Shown: positions 1-8,913, counted from the stretch's first letter. The stretch is 64,000 bases of DNA from Comamonadaceae bacterium (GCA_027488215.1 JAIYCB010000011.1:62001-126000); one strand, 5' to 3'. A program made the numbers and translations. Notes: generated by a model not told the origin, from the sequence alone.

Positions 1-49
1 ACACTGCGGGCCGCATGATTTGGGCAGACCCGTTCAACCCACGCCCTTC

Positions 50-1711
50 ATGACCACAGCTTCATCACCATCTGCCGCCCAGTCTCCCATCTGCAGCACC
101 ATGATGCAGATGCCCCTGTCGCTGAACCACTTGCTCGAACGCGCAGGCACTTTGTTTGCCAGCAACGAGATCGTCTCGCGCCTGCCCGACAAGTCGCTGC
201 GCAGGCACAGCTATGGCGCGTTTTACCAACGCACGCGCCAACTGGCACAAGCTCTGCAAAACATGGGTTTGAAAAAAGGCGAACGCGTGGCCACGCTGTG
301 CTGGAACCACCACGCGCACCTGGAGTGCTATTTCGGCATCCCGGCCGCAGGCGGTGTGATGCACACGCTCAACCTGCGCCTGTCGCCCGACGAAATCGCC
401 TGGATCGCCAATGACGCGCAAGACAAGGTGCTGATCATCGACGACGTGTTGCTGCCGCTGTACCAGCAGTTTGCGCATCTGTACCGCTTTGAGCGCGTGA
501 TCGTCTTCCCCTTCTCCGGTGCCGCCGTGCCCGCGCCCTTCACCGATTACGAGCAGCTGCTGGCGGGCACCGATACACAGGGTTTTCAATACGCCCCGCA
601 CGCCGAAGACGATGCGGTGTCGATGTGCTACACCTCGGGCACCACGGGACGACCCAAGGGCGTGGTGTACTCGCACCGCTCGACCATCTTGCACACCTTG
701 GTGGGCTGTTTGGGCGACTTTTGGGGCCTCAAGGGCAGCGATGTGATCTTGCCCGTCACGCCCATGTTCCACGCCAACAGCTGGGGCATTCCTTACGGCG
801 CAGTAATGATGGGCGTCAAACTGGTGTTTCCCGGCCCGCACCTGCACCCGGAGGATTTGCTTGACCTCATGACGGCCGAGCCGCCCACTTTGTCACTGGG
901 CGTGCCCACCATCTGGATGGGGCTGATCCAGGCTTTCGAGGCCGCCCAAGCCACCCAGCCCAATCGCTGGAAACTGCCTGCTGGCATGCGCTCTTTGGTA
1001 GGCGGCGCGGCCGTGCCCGAAGCACTGATTCGCGCCTTTAACCGACACGGCATCTGGATTTTGCAAGGCTGGGGCATGACCGAAACCTCGCCTTTGTGCA
1101 CCGTGTCCTACCCCAAGTCGGAGCTGAAAAACGCTTCGCCAGATGAGCGTTACCGCCGAGCCGCCATGGCGGGCGTGCCCGTGCCATTGACCGAGTTGCG
1201 CATCCGGGGCGAAGACGGCCAAGACGCGCCTTGGGACGGCCAGCATGTGGGCGAAATCCAGGTGCGCGGCCCCTTCATCACCGGCAGCTACCACCAAGTG
1301 CCCATCAGCGAAGAAAAATTCAGCGCCGACGGCTGGCTACGCACCGGCGATGTGGCCAGCGTGGACGCCTTGGGCTTTGTGCGCATCACCGACCGTACCA
1401 AAGACCTGATCAAATCCGGCGGCGAATGGATCAGCTCGGTCGATCTGGAAAACGCCCTGATGGCCCACCCCGACGTGGCCGAAGCGGCCGTGATCGCCAT
1501 CCCCGACCCCAAATGGAGCGAGAGGCCGTTGGCCTGCATCGTGCTCAGGCCTGGCAAGCAGCCCCGGCCCGAAGAATTTGCGGTACACCTGCTGCAGCAT
1601 GGCTTTGCCAAGTGGCAGCTGCCCGACCGTTACGAGTTCATCGACGCCGTGCCCCGCACCTCGACAGGCAAGTTCTACAAGCTCAAACTGCGCGAGCGCT
1701 TTCCCGCCTGA
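50..1711 (+). CDS. Medium/long-chain fatty acyl-CoA ligase (AMP-forming)
   Basis: This 553-residue adenylate-forming enzyme would activate a fatty or other carboxylic acid to its CoA thioester, using ATP, in the cytoplasm. The P-loop-like motif YTSGTTGRPKG starts near residue 194. The A7-A8 region GWLRTGDV...GFVRITDRTKDLIKSGGEWIS follows, and RTSTGKFYK near the C-terminus carries the catalytic lysine. Length and motif layout match AlkK/FadD-type ligases of about 545 residues. The start is uncertain: ATG at 50 is used, but ATGs at 101, 104 or 110 lie nearer the conserved N-terminus (MPLSLNHLLERA), and none has a strong ribosome-binding site. The substrate cannot be read from the sequence, although the nearby acyl-CoA dehydrogenases and crotonase suggest an acyl-CoA pathway. 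Confidence 0.88.
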   Translation: MTTASSPSAAQSPICSTMMQMPLSLNHLLERAGTLFASNEIVSRLPDKSLRRHSYGAFYQRTRQLAQALQNMGLKKGERVATLCWNHHAHLECYFGIPAAGGVMHTLNLRLSPDEIAWIANDAQDKVLIIDDVLLPLYQQFAHLYRFERVIVFPFSGAAVPAPFTDYEQLLAGTDTQGFQYAPHAEDDAVSMCYTSGTTGRPKGVVYSHRSTILHTLVGCLGDFWGLKGSDVILPVTPMFHANSWGIPYGAVMMGVKLVFPGPHLHPEDLLDLMTAEPPTLSLGVPTIWMGLIQAFEAAQATQPNRWKLPAGMRSLVGGAAVPEALIRAFNRHGIWILQGWGMTETSPLCTVSYPKSELKNASPDERYRRAAMAGVPVPLTELRIRGEDGQDAPWDGQHVGEIQVRGPFITGSYHQVPISEEKFSADGWLRTGDVASVDALGFVRITDRTKDLIKSGGEWISSVDLENALMAHPDVAEAAVIAIPDPKWSERPLACIVLRPGKQPRPEEFAVHLLQHGFAKWQLPDRYEFIDAVPRTSTGKFYKLKLRERFPA

Positions 1712-1882
1712 ATCGCAGGACCTGCATGACGAACCAATGGGCCATCTGTCAACTCTGAGTCGTCCGTCCAGCCAGGTGCGCCGAAGCTCCAACCACCATT
1801 AGGCATTATGGGCATGGGGTTAACTGGCACGGCCCACAATCAAGTGTCGTGCTGTGGTGCCGATTTTTTCTGGAGGATGGGC

Positions 1883-2911
1883 ATGAACCACCGATTCTTG
1901 ACCGCTTTGTGTGCGTGCTTTTTGTCTTATACGCTGGCATGGGCGCAGCCTGTCAGCTCGCAGGCAACACCACCCAGTGTCCCCGTCACCTTGCCGCCTG
2001 AGCCGCTTCAACGGGTAATGCAATCGGTGGTCACGGTTCAGAGCCGCAGCGACGCTCAAGCCAGTACCAGCCGCACCTTGGGCCAGCGTCGCGAAGGCAC
2101 GGGCGTGGTCATTGGTCCTGACCTGGTACTGACCATTGGCTACCTCTTGCTCGAAGCCGAGAGCGTGGATCTGATCGACCACCAAGGCCGCCGAATCCCA
2201 GGGCAAGTGCGGGCGGTGGACAACCTCAGCGGACTGGGGCTGGTGCGCACCTTGATCCCCCTGCGCCTGGATGCCGTACCACTGGGCGATTCGGACGCCC
2301 TGCCCACACCCGGAAAACTCTGGACCCTGGGTCAAAAAGAGACTTCGCTGACAGCGCTTGAGGTGGTCTCAAGAAAAGCATTCGCAGGCAGTTGGGAATA
2401 CCTGCTGGAAGCGCCTCTGATGACGCTGCCCGCCGTGAACAACTGGAGTGGAGCGGGTTTGTTTGACGACAAAGGTCATTTGGTTGGCATCGGTTCCTTG
2501 CTGGTACAAGACGTGTACGGCGACCAGCTTGCGCTGCCAGGCAATTTGTTTGTCCCGGTCAACTTGCTCAAAGAACCCCTGCCCGACTTGCTGCGCAGCG
2601 GCAAACGTCCCGGTCCAGCCATACCTTGGCTGGGCATCACCAGCCAGCGCCTGCCCAGCGGCGGATTGGGCGTTTTGCGTGTGTCGCCCGACAGCCCCGC
2701 AGCGCTTGCAGGCATTGCCGTAGGTGACATTTTGCTGGCCCTGCAAGGCCAAACCCTGCAAGACCTGCCTGATTTTTACCGCCGCCTGCGGGCCTTGGGC
2801 CCTGCCGGCAGCCGCTTAACCCTGACCGTGCGCAGCGAGGGTCAAAGCCGCGAGGTCGAGCTGCTGAGCACCGACCGCACAACGGCCCTGAAACGGCCCA
2901 GCGGAATTTAA
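1883..2911 (+). CDS. Secreted trypsin-like/PDZ protein, probable pseudoprotease
   Basis: This is a 342-residue exported protein. The start at 1883 is chosen because GGAGG at 1872-1876 sits 6 bases upstream. An N-terminal signal peptide (about residues 1-22, ending SYTLAWA) is followed by a DegP-like trypsin fold and a C-terminal PDZ domain (PWLGITSQRL...GVLRVSPDSPAALAGIAVGD). Compared with DegP from memory, the catalytic His position (TNNHVV) reads TIGYLL and the catalytic Asp position (SDIAL) reads SGLGL. The Ser position is kept in NNWSGAGLF. The domain is therefore probably not an active protease, and the protein may be a periplasmic binding or scaffolding protein. It follows the ligase gene by about 170 bases on the same strand. 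Confidence 0.8.
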   Translation: MNHRFLTALCACFLSYTLAWAQPVSSQATPPSVPVTLPPEPLQRVMQSVVTVQSRSDAQASTSRTLGQRREGTGVVIGPDLVLTIGYLLLEAESVDLIDHQGRRIPGQVRAVDNLSGLGLVRTLIPLRLDAVPLGDSDALPTPGKLWTLGQKETSLTALEVVSRKAFAGSWEYLLEAPLMTLPAVNNWSGAGLFDDKGHLVGIGSLLVQDVYGDQLALPGNLFVPVNLLKEPLPDLLRSGKRPGPAIPWLGITSQRLPSGGLGVLRVSPDSPAALAGIAVGDILLALQGQTLQDLPDFYRRLRALGPAGSRLTLTVRSEGQSREVELLSTDRTTALKRPSGI

Positions 2912-2930
2912 TCCCGTCGATTGCAACACC

Positions 2931-3725
2931 TCAGGCCTGGAATTTCGGCGGGCGCTTCTCAATGAACGCGTTCACGGCCTCGTGGTGGTCTGTAGTCATG
3001 TGGGCAATGGCCTGGTAGCCCGCTGACAATTCCAGCAGCGATTCCAGCGAACTGCGCTCGCCCTCACGCAACAGGCGTTTGGTCATGCGCAACACGCCAC
3101 CTGGATTGACTGCGATCTTGCGCGCCAGCGCCAGCGCCTCGGGCAGCAATTGATCGGGGGCGACCACCCGCGAAACCAAACCGCAAGCCAGCGCTTGTTC
3201 TGCCGACAAGGCCTCACCGGTGAAGGCCATCTCAGCCGCTTTGGACGCACCCACTGCTCGTGGCAACAACCAAGCGCCGCCGTCGCCCGGCACAATGCCC
3301 ACTTTCACAAAACTCTCGGCAAAGGTGGCCTTGTCCGACGCAATACGGATGTCGCACATGCAGGTCAAGTCAAGCCCTGCGCCAATGGCTGGACCATTGA
3401 TGGCAGCAATCACGGGCACATCGAGGTTGTAGAGCGCCTTGGGCAAGCGCTGAATGCCGTTGCGGTATTCCTCGCGGATCACATCGGGCATGAGTTGCTG
3501 CGTCTGGTAGCGCAGCATGTCCTTGACGTTGCCGCCCGAGCTGAAGACCGGGCCTTCAGCGGTGAGGATCACTGCGCGGATGCTGGTGTCCTTGCCCATG
3601 TCGGCACAAGCCTGCACAAACTCTTCGACCGCCGTGTTGCCGGTCAAGGCGTTGCGGGTCTCGGGCTGGCTCATGGTGAGGATGGCGATGCTGCCCTCAC
3701 GGGTGATTTTGAGAAATGAACTCAT
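2931..3725 (-). CDS. Crotonase-family enzyme (enoyl-CoA hydratase/isomerase)
   Basis: This 264-residue cytoplasmic protein is the last gene of a minus-strand operon behind two acyl-CoA dehydrogenases (20-base gap). The crotonase fold is clear: oxyanion-hole segments FSSGGNVKDML and GPAIGAGLDLTCMCD, then VGIVPGDGGAWLLPRAVG. The two glutamates of the classical hydratase appear replaced: the first (GGGCEL in rat ECH) by Asp in GAGLDL, the second (FGQPE) by Phe in FAESF. An Asp in PGDGGAW recalls isomerase members of the family such as PaaG, though the register differs by one. It may be an isomerase or hydratase acting on an unusual enoyl-CoA, and the substrate is unknown. Confidence 0.85.
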   Translation of the reverse strand: MSSFLKITREGSIAILTMSQPETRNALTGNTAVEEFVQACADMGKDTSIRAVILTAEGPVFSSGGNVKDMLRYQTQQLMPDVIREEYRNGIQRLPKALYNLDVPVIAAINGPAIGAGLDLTCMCDIRIASDKATFAESFVKVGIVPGDGGAWLLPRAVGASKAAEMAFTGEALSAEQALACGLVSRVVAPDQLLPEALALARKIAVNPGGVLRMTKRLLREGERSSLESLLELSAGYQAIAHMTTDHHEAVNAFIEKRPPKFQA

Positions 3726-3745
3726 GGCAATTCCTGAAATGAAAG

Positions 3746-4747
3746 TCAGACAACAACGTCGGTGAGTGTGCGGATCAGATCCAGGCTCAAAGGCTCAGGG
3801 CTGTCCAGCAAAGCCTGGCCCATCACATCGTGCCAGTAAGACTCTGACCCGGCCGCTTGACGCCAGGCGTGCAGCCTGCGGGTGTACAGCTGCAAATCAA
3901 ACTCGCGCGTGAAGCCAATCGCCCCGTGGATGGCGTGGCTCAGCCCCGCGACTTCAAGCGCCGCCTCACTGGTGCGCGCCTTGGCCATGGCCACGCGCAG
4001 ACGGTCGGGCACCTGGCCCTCGGCGCACAGCCCCAACTGCGCGGCCATGCGGGCGGCAAATGCGTGCTCGGACATGACGCTCAGCTGGTGCTGGATCGCC
4101 TGGAACTTGCCAATCGGTTTGCCAAACTGCTGGCGGTCGTTGGCGTATTGCAGCGTGCGGCTGAACACGGCCATCAAGCCCCCAGCCAATTGGGCAGAGT
4201 ACAAGGCCGCTTGCAAGGTCACCAGGTCGTGCGCACCGGGCACCTGCTGCGCCTGGTCCCAAGCTGCTTGCGGCCAGCTCAGTTGCGCGTCCAGACAAAA
4301 CCCAGCCACCTGCATTTGCGCCGCCGCCACGGGCAGCAATCGGCAAACGCCGCCACACGACACCAGCACCCAGTCGGCTTGCTTGCCACAACGCACCTGA
4401 GCGCAGTGCAGTCGGGCATCAGGGGCCAGCTGGCCCGCGCCAAACACCACCGAACCCGATGGGACAGAAACGCCTGCGTGGGCCAACAGGCCACGCGCCA
4501 GCAAGGTCTCGCCCAAAGGCACCGGCACGGCAAAGGTGCCGCACAACTCCAGCACCGGGTAAACATCGGCCAAAGCCAGCCCAGCGCCGCCCGCAGATTC
4601 AGGCACCAGCGCATCGGCAAAGCCCGAGGCCTCCAAGGCTTGCCACAAGGCGGCGTGCGGCTGACCTGCTTCGATGGCACGCACCACAGCGGGGGTGCAC
4701 TGGTCCGTCAGCAGCGCCTTGAGGGCATCGGCAAAAAGATCGTCCAT
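3746..4747 (-). CDS. Acyl-CoA dehydrogenase family protein, small/divergent subunit
   Basis: This 333-residue flavoprotein-family member is shorter than the usual 380 residues and divergent in its middle domain. Recognisable parts are the N-terminal helical domain (LVPESAGGAGLALADVYPVLE) and the C-terminal helical domain with YANDRQQFGKPIGKFQAIQHQL and GAIGFTREFDLQLYTRRL. It lies 12 bases downstream of a full-length acyl-CoA dehydrogenase and 20 bases upstream of a crotonase gene, all co-directional. Such adjacent pairs often form heteromeric dehydrogenases, as in sterol side-chain (ChsE) or pimeloyl-CoA (PimCD) degradation. A heteromer here is inferred, and the substrate is unknown. Confidence 0.83.
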   Translation of the reverse strand: MDDLFADALKALLTDQCTPAVVRAIEAGQPHAALWQALEASGFADALVPESAGGAGLALADVYPVLELCGTFAVPVPLGETLLARGLLAHAGVSVPSGSVVFGAGQLAPDARLHCAQVRCGKQADWVLVSCGGVCRLLPVAAAQMQVAGFCLDAQLSWPQAAWDQAQQVPGAHDLVTLQAALYSAQLAGGLMAVFSRTLQYANDRQQFGKPIGKFQAIQHQLSVMSEHAFAARMAAQLGLCAEGQVPDRLRVAMAKARTSEAALEVAGLSHAIHGAIGFTREFDLQLYTRRLHAWRQAAGSESYWHDVMGQALLDSPEPLSLDLIRTLTDVVV

Positions 4748-4759
4748 GGTGTTTCCTTT

Positions 4760-5917
4760 TCAGCGCAAACCCAGGCCACGGGCGATCATGCCGCGCAGGA
4801 TGTCGCGCGTGCCGCCACGCAGCGAATAACTGGGGGCCACTTGCGTGATGTAGTTGAGCGTGTTGAGCAGCTCGGCGGGCACTTCAGCGTCGACGCGCGA
4901 AAACAAGTCGTCGGCAATCGCAGCCGGAATCAGCTGCTCCACGCCTGTGCCCAGGTCTTTGACGAGGGCCGCCTCGACCACCGGGCTTTCGCCAAGGGTG
5001 AGTTTTTCGGTGATGGCCACCGACATGGCCCGCAGCGGCGCCAGCTGGCACAGAATTTTGCCGGCCAGGCGTTGGGCCTGTGGGGTGCGGCCTTGCGGCG
5101 TGCGAACATAGGCCAGCCACTCGTCGAACAAGGCGATGCTGGAGAACAAACGCTCCGGCCCGCTGCGCTCAAAGGCCAGCTCGGCTGTGACCTGTTCCCA
5201 TCCACCGCCTTCATCGCCCACCAGGGCATCGTGCCCCAGCTGCACGTTCTCAAAGAAGACTTCGCAAAAATGGCTGTCACCCGATTGGTCGACGATGGGC
5301 CGCACCGTCACGCCAGGCAATGACAAGTCCACGATCACCTGAGACAAGCCCTTGTGGCGGTCGGTCGCCTCGCCGCTGGTGCGCACCAACGCGATCATGA
5401 AGTGGCAGTTGTGGGCATTGGTGGTCCAGATCTTCTGGCCATTCAACAACCAGCCCGATTCATTGGGCACCGCACGGGTGCGCACACTGGCCAGGTCCGA
5501 GCCCGAGCTGGGCTCGCTCATGCCGATGCAGTAAAAAGCCTCGCCCCGGCAAATGGCAGGCAGGTAGCGCTGCTTTTGCGCTTCGCTGCCGTACTTGAGC
5601 AGCAAGGGACCGCTTTGGCGGTCGGCAATCCAGTGCGAGCCCACGGGCGCACCAAAGTTCAGGAACTCTTCCACCAACACATAGCGCGCAAACGCGCTGC
5701 GGCCCGCGCCGCCATAGGCTGCAGGGAACGTGATGCCCAACCAACCCCGGCGGCCCAACTCGCGGCTGAACTCGGGGTCATAGCCCATCCACGAGCGTGC
5801 CCGTACATGCGCAGGCACGCCGCGCATGGCTTCGGTTAAAAATGCTCGCACTTGCTGGCGCAGCGCTTCGTCTTGTGCAGGAATGGCCGACGGGTTCAGC
5901 GAGTCAAGTTGGCTCAT
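4760..5917 (-). CDS. Acyl-CoA dehydrogenase, large subunit
   Basis: This 385-residue FAD enzyme would introduce an alpha-beta double bond into an acyl-CoA and pass electrons to ETF. The FAD/substrate motif IGMSEPSSGSDLASV and WTTNAHNC are typical, and the C-terminal helix bears RGGTRDILRGMIARGLGL. The MCAD-type catalytic Glu in that last motif (YEGT) is a Gly here. LAFERSG in the middle of the protein places a Glu-Arg pair where isovaleryl-CoA and long-chain dehydrogenases carry their base. It is the first gene of the three-gene minus-strand operon, and its start faces a 330-base divergent intergenic region. Confidence 0.9.
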   Translation of the reverse strand: MSQLDSLNPSAIPAQDEALRQQVRAFLTEAMRGVPAHVRARSWMGYDPEFSRELGRRGWLGITFPAAYGGAGRSAFARYVLVEEFLNFGAPVGSHWIADRQSGPLLLKYGSEAQKQRYLPAICRGEAFYCIGMSEPSSGSDLASVRTRAVPNESGWLLNGQKIWTTNAHNCHFMIALVRTSGEATDRHKGLSQVIVDLSLPGVTVRPIVDQSGDSHFCEVFFENVQLGHDALVGDEGGGWEQVTAELAFERSGPERLFSSIALFDEWLAYVRTPQGRTPQAQRLAGKILCQLAPLRAMSVAITEKLTLGESPVVEAALVKDLGTGVEQLIPAAIADDLFSRVDAEVPAELLNTLNYITQVAPSYSLRGGTRDILRGMIARGLGLR

Positions 5918-6247
5918 GCCAACACCTCATTGAAAAATAGAGTTTTCATGGTCTCTTTGTTCATGGCAAACCGATCATCCAAAACAAAATAGTGACTGTT
6001 TGCACTGCATTATTTCGACGCTTGAGGGTTTCGTCTAATGCTGGCATTGCTTTCTGTGACAGCAATGGGTTATCCAGATACCCATGGTCGCAGGCCCATT
6101 GCGCCACTCTGTGGGCTTTGGCGGCCAGACTCAGGAAAACCCTGATATCCACTGCGCGACAGCCTCCACCGAGCAACTGCATATAGTCCGCACAACGTTG
6201 GGCATGTACACCGCGTGCGACTTTCACAGCAGCAAGGTTTTGGACAG
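5918..6247. other. 330-bp divergent intergenic region with an unassigned 88-codon frame
   Basis: This gap separates the divergent acyl-CoA dehydrogenase operon and amidohydrolase gene, so it must hold promoters for both. I cannot point to convincing -35/-10 pairs. An 88-codon minus-strand frame (5961-6227, containing CADYMQLLGGG and SLAAKAHRVAQWACDHGYLD) reads like protein but matches no family I recognise and has no clear ribosome-binding site. It could be a small gene, a decayed fragment or chance. Confidence 0.35.
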
Positions 6248-7936
6248 ATGCATGATTTGACCATCCGCAATGCGCAGGTTTATGACGGCTTGGGCGGCCC
6301 GCCCCGAATGGCGGACATCGCCGTCTCTCAAGGACGTATCACGCACATCGGCCAGGTTGATGGCCCCGCCCGAGAGGACGTTGATGCGAAGGGTCTGGCC
6401 TTGATGCCCGGCATCGTCGATCTGCACACCCACTACGACGCGCAAGTGACCTGGGACCGCACCATGTCGCCGTCGCCAGCGTTGGGCGTGACCACCGCAG
6501 TGATTGGCAATTGCGGTTTTGGCATTGCACCCTGCCCTGCTCCCCTGCGCGAAACCATGCTGAAAAACTTGTCGGTGGTCGAAGGCATGAACTTGCAATC
6601 CTTGCTCACCGGCGTGGACTGGCAGTTTGAATCCTTTGGCCAATACATGGACCAATTGCGCCGCATCGGCCCTTACGTCAACACCGCCGTATTTGCCGGC
6701 CACTCGGTGATCCGTACTGCCGTGATGGGTGCAGACGGCTCTGCCCAAGCCGAGCCCACTGCCCAGCAAATGCAGACCATGCAAGCCCTGGTGCGCGACG
6801 CCATGGACCATGGCGCCATCGGTTTTGCGTCTTCGTTTTCTCCCAATCACAGTGGCTACGGCGGCATCCCGATGCCCTCCACCATCGCCTCTGAAAACGA
6901 GCTGCGTACTTTGGCCTCTGTGCTGGGCGAAAAAAACAAAGGCGTGTTCATGATGGCCACCGGTACCCGCGCCAGCCCCGATGTGATGGAGTCCATCGTG
7001 CAAGATACGGGCCGACCCGGCTACATCTCCACCGTGCTCACCATGTACAACGAGGCCAACCCTGACCTGGGCGCCACCTATTACGAGCGTTGCGCCCAAG
7101 CCCTGGCCCGCGGCAATGAGCTGTATGTGCTGACCAGCTGCCAACCGCTTTCTTTTGACTTCACATTGACCGACCCCTATGTGCTGCTGAGTCATGCAGC
7201 TTTCGACGCGGTCAAGACTTCCAGTGTCGAGGCCCTGCCCGACTTGTACCGCTCGGTCGAATTCCGTGAAGCCTTCCGTCAAAACTTGCGCCAACCCAAG
7301 GCAGGCATTTTGTTTTTGGGCAACTGGCGGCACATCGAGGTCGGACAAGCCGTTCTCCCGGAAAACCAGGCGCTCGAAGGCGTGAGCATCCAGGCCCTGG
7401 CCGACCAGCGCGGTTTGGACCCGGTGGACGTGTTCTTTGACCTGGCCTTGGACGAAAACCTGGGCACGCATTTTGTCGGCAAGTTTTTCAACAACAACGA
7501 CGACGGTGTGGCGCCATCACTCAAGCACCCCGCCAGTGTCATCACCCTGTCGGACGCTGGAGCACACCTGACCTACATGTGCGATGCGGGCTTTGGCTTG
7601 TATTTCCTGTCGCATTGGGTGCGTGACACAGGGCACTTCACCTTGGCCGAAGGCATTCGCCGTTTGACCAGCGAACCTGCCGACCGATTCCGCATTCCCG
7701 ATCGTGGACGTTTGCAAGTGGGTCTACCGGCAGACCTGTTGTTGTTCAATCCGGCCACGGTCGGCATCTCGAAACCATTGCCCCGACAGGACTTGCCTGG
7801 CGGCGGCACCCGCATGGTGCGCGAAGCCACCGGCGTGCATGGCGTGTGGGTCAATGGCGTCAAAGTGCACGATGGTCAGGACTACGTGGCCCATGCCCAT
7901 GGGCCAGGCCAAGTTTTGGATCACTTCAATTCCTGA
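6248..7936 (+). CDS. Amidohydrolase, N-acyl-D-amino-acid deacylase family
   Basis: This 562-residue metal-dependent hydrolase resembles D-aminoacylase and N-acyl-D-glutamate deacylase. The amidohydrolase metal-site signature PGIVDLHTHYDAQVTWD sits near residues 58-74. GNCGFGIAPC supplies the conserved Cys, and VITLSDAGAHLTYMCDAGF the late Asp/His region. The ATG at 6248 begins MHDLTIRNAQVYDG, the usual N-terminal beta-strand of the family. Its stop codon overlaps the ribosome-binding site of the next gene, a Bug-type binding protein, so the two are probably co-transcribed. The pair may import and cleave the same N-acylated compound, but the substrate is not predictable. Confidence 0.87.
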   Translation: MHDLTIRNAQVYDGLGGPPRMADIAVSQGRITHIGQVDGPAREDVDAKGLALMPGIVDLHTHYDAQVTWDRTMSPSPALGVTTAVIGNCGFGIAPCPAPLRETMLKNLSVVEGMNLQSLLTGVDWQFESFGQYMDQLRRIGPYVNTAVFAGHSVIRTAVMGADGSAQAEPTAQQMQTMQALVRDAMDHGAIGFASSFSPNHSGYGGIPMPSTIASENELRTLASVLGEKNKGVFMMATGTRASPDVMESIVQDTGRPGYISTVLTMYNEANPDLGATYYERCAQALARGNELYVLTSCQPLSFDFTLTDPYVLLSHAAFDAVKTSSVEALPDLYRSVEFREAFRQNLRQPKAGILFLGNWRHIEVGQAVLPENQALEGVSIQALADQRGLDPVDVFFDLALDENLGTHFVGKFFNNNDDGVAPSLKHPASVITLSDAGAHLTYMCDAGFGLYFLSHWVRDTGHFTLAEGIRRLTSEPADRFRIPDRGRLQVGLPADLLLFNPATVGISKPLPRQDLPGGGTRMVREATGVHGVWVNGVKVHDGQDYVAHAHGPGQVLDHFNS

Positions 7937-7947
7937 GGAGCATTGGT

Positions 7948-8913
7948 ATGAAAACTTATCTTCGATTTTTGACGGGTCTTTTTCTGGCACTCATGAGCTG
8001 CAGCATTTGGGCCCAAAGCTGGCCCAACAAGCCCGTGCGCATGATCATCGCTTTCCCGCCCGGCGGCCCCACCGATCTGGTGTCTCGGGTGCTGGCACAA
8101 CGACTGTCAGAGCAGCTGGGCCAGCAAGTCATCGTCGACAACAAACCCGGCGCAGGTGGCAATTTGGCCGCTGAACTTGCAGCCAGGGCCACACCCGATG
8201 GCTACACGATTTTTTACAACACATCGGCCATCGTGATTGGTCCGGCGCTCTACGGCAAGGTGAACTACGACACCCTGAAAGACTTTGCGCCCGTGGCCCT
8301 CACGGCCAGCGTGCCCATGGTGCTGGTGGTCAACCCGCAGCTGCCCGCACGCAGCGTCAAAGAGTTTCTGGACCTGGCCAAGTCGCGCCCCGGAGCGCTC
8401 AACTACAGCTCTTCGGGCACGGGCACCATCACGCATTTGGCCAGTGCCATGATGTCGACACAAACCGGCATTCAAACCCAGCACATTCCCTACAAGGGCA
8501 GCGCACCGGGCCTGGTGGATCTGGCCGCAGGCCAAACGCAGTTCATGATTGACACCATCAACACGGTCCTGCCCTATGTGCGCGACAACCGCTTGCGTGG
8601 ATTGGCTGTGACCAGCAGCAAGCGATCAACCCTGTTGCCGGACCTGCCCACGCTGGCCGAATCGGGCATGCCCGGCTTTGACGCTGCAGCCTGGCAAGGC
8701 ATTGTGGTGCCCACCGGCACGCCGGCCGACATCATCCAAAAACTCAACGCCGAAGTGAACAAAGCGCTGGCCCACCCCGATTTACGCGCGCGCCTGGCCG
8801 CACAAGGTGCTGAAATTCTGGGCGGCACACCCGCCGAATACGCCAACCACCTGCGCACCGAAATGCCGCGCTGGGCCAAAGCCGTGAAAGACTCGGGCGC
8901 CAAGGCCGAGTGA
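7948..8913 (+). CDS. Bug-family (TctC) periplasmic solute-binding protein
   Basis: This is a 321-residue exported binding protein of the tripartite tricarboxylate transporter/Bug family, which is greatly expanded in Burkholderiales. GAGGAG at 7935-7940 precedes the ATG at 7948. A Sec signal peptide (ending MSCSIWAQS) is followed by WPNKPVRMIIAFPPGGPTD, the hallmark N-terminus of the mature protein, and later KPGAGGNLAAE. No TctA or TctB membrane subunit is in the window, as is usual for orphan Bug proteins. It lies directly behind the amidohydrolase gene, suggesting capture of that enzyme's substrate or product. Confidence 0.93.
   Translation: MKTYLRFLTGLFLALMSCSIWAQSWPNKPVRMIIAFPPGGPTDLVSRVLAQRLSEQLGQQVIVDNKPGAGGNLAAELAARATPDGYTIFYNTSAIVIGPALYGKVNYDTLKDFAPVALTASVPMVLVVNPQLPARSVKEFLDLAKSRPGALNYSSSGTGTITHLASAMMSTQTGIQTQHIPYKGSAPGLVDLAAGQTQFMIDTINTVLPYVRDNRLRGLAVTSSKRSTLLPDLPTLAESGMPGFDAAAWQGIVVPTGTPADIIQKLNAEVNKALAHPDLRARLAAQGAEILGGTPAEYANHLRTEMPRWAKAVKDSGAKAE

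Noticed and set aside
3857-5323. Long plus-strand open frame antisense to the acyl-CoA dehydrogenase genes
   Set aside because: High-GC antisense shadow with His/Arg/Gln-rich content and no domain; the minus-strand genes are unambiguous.
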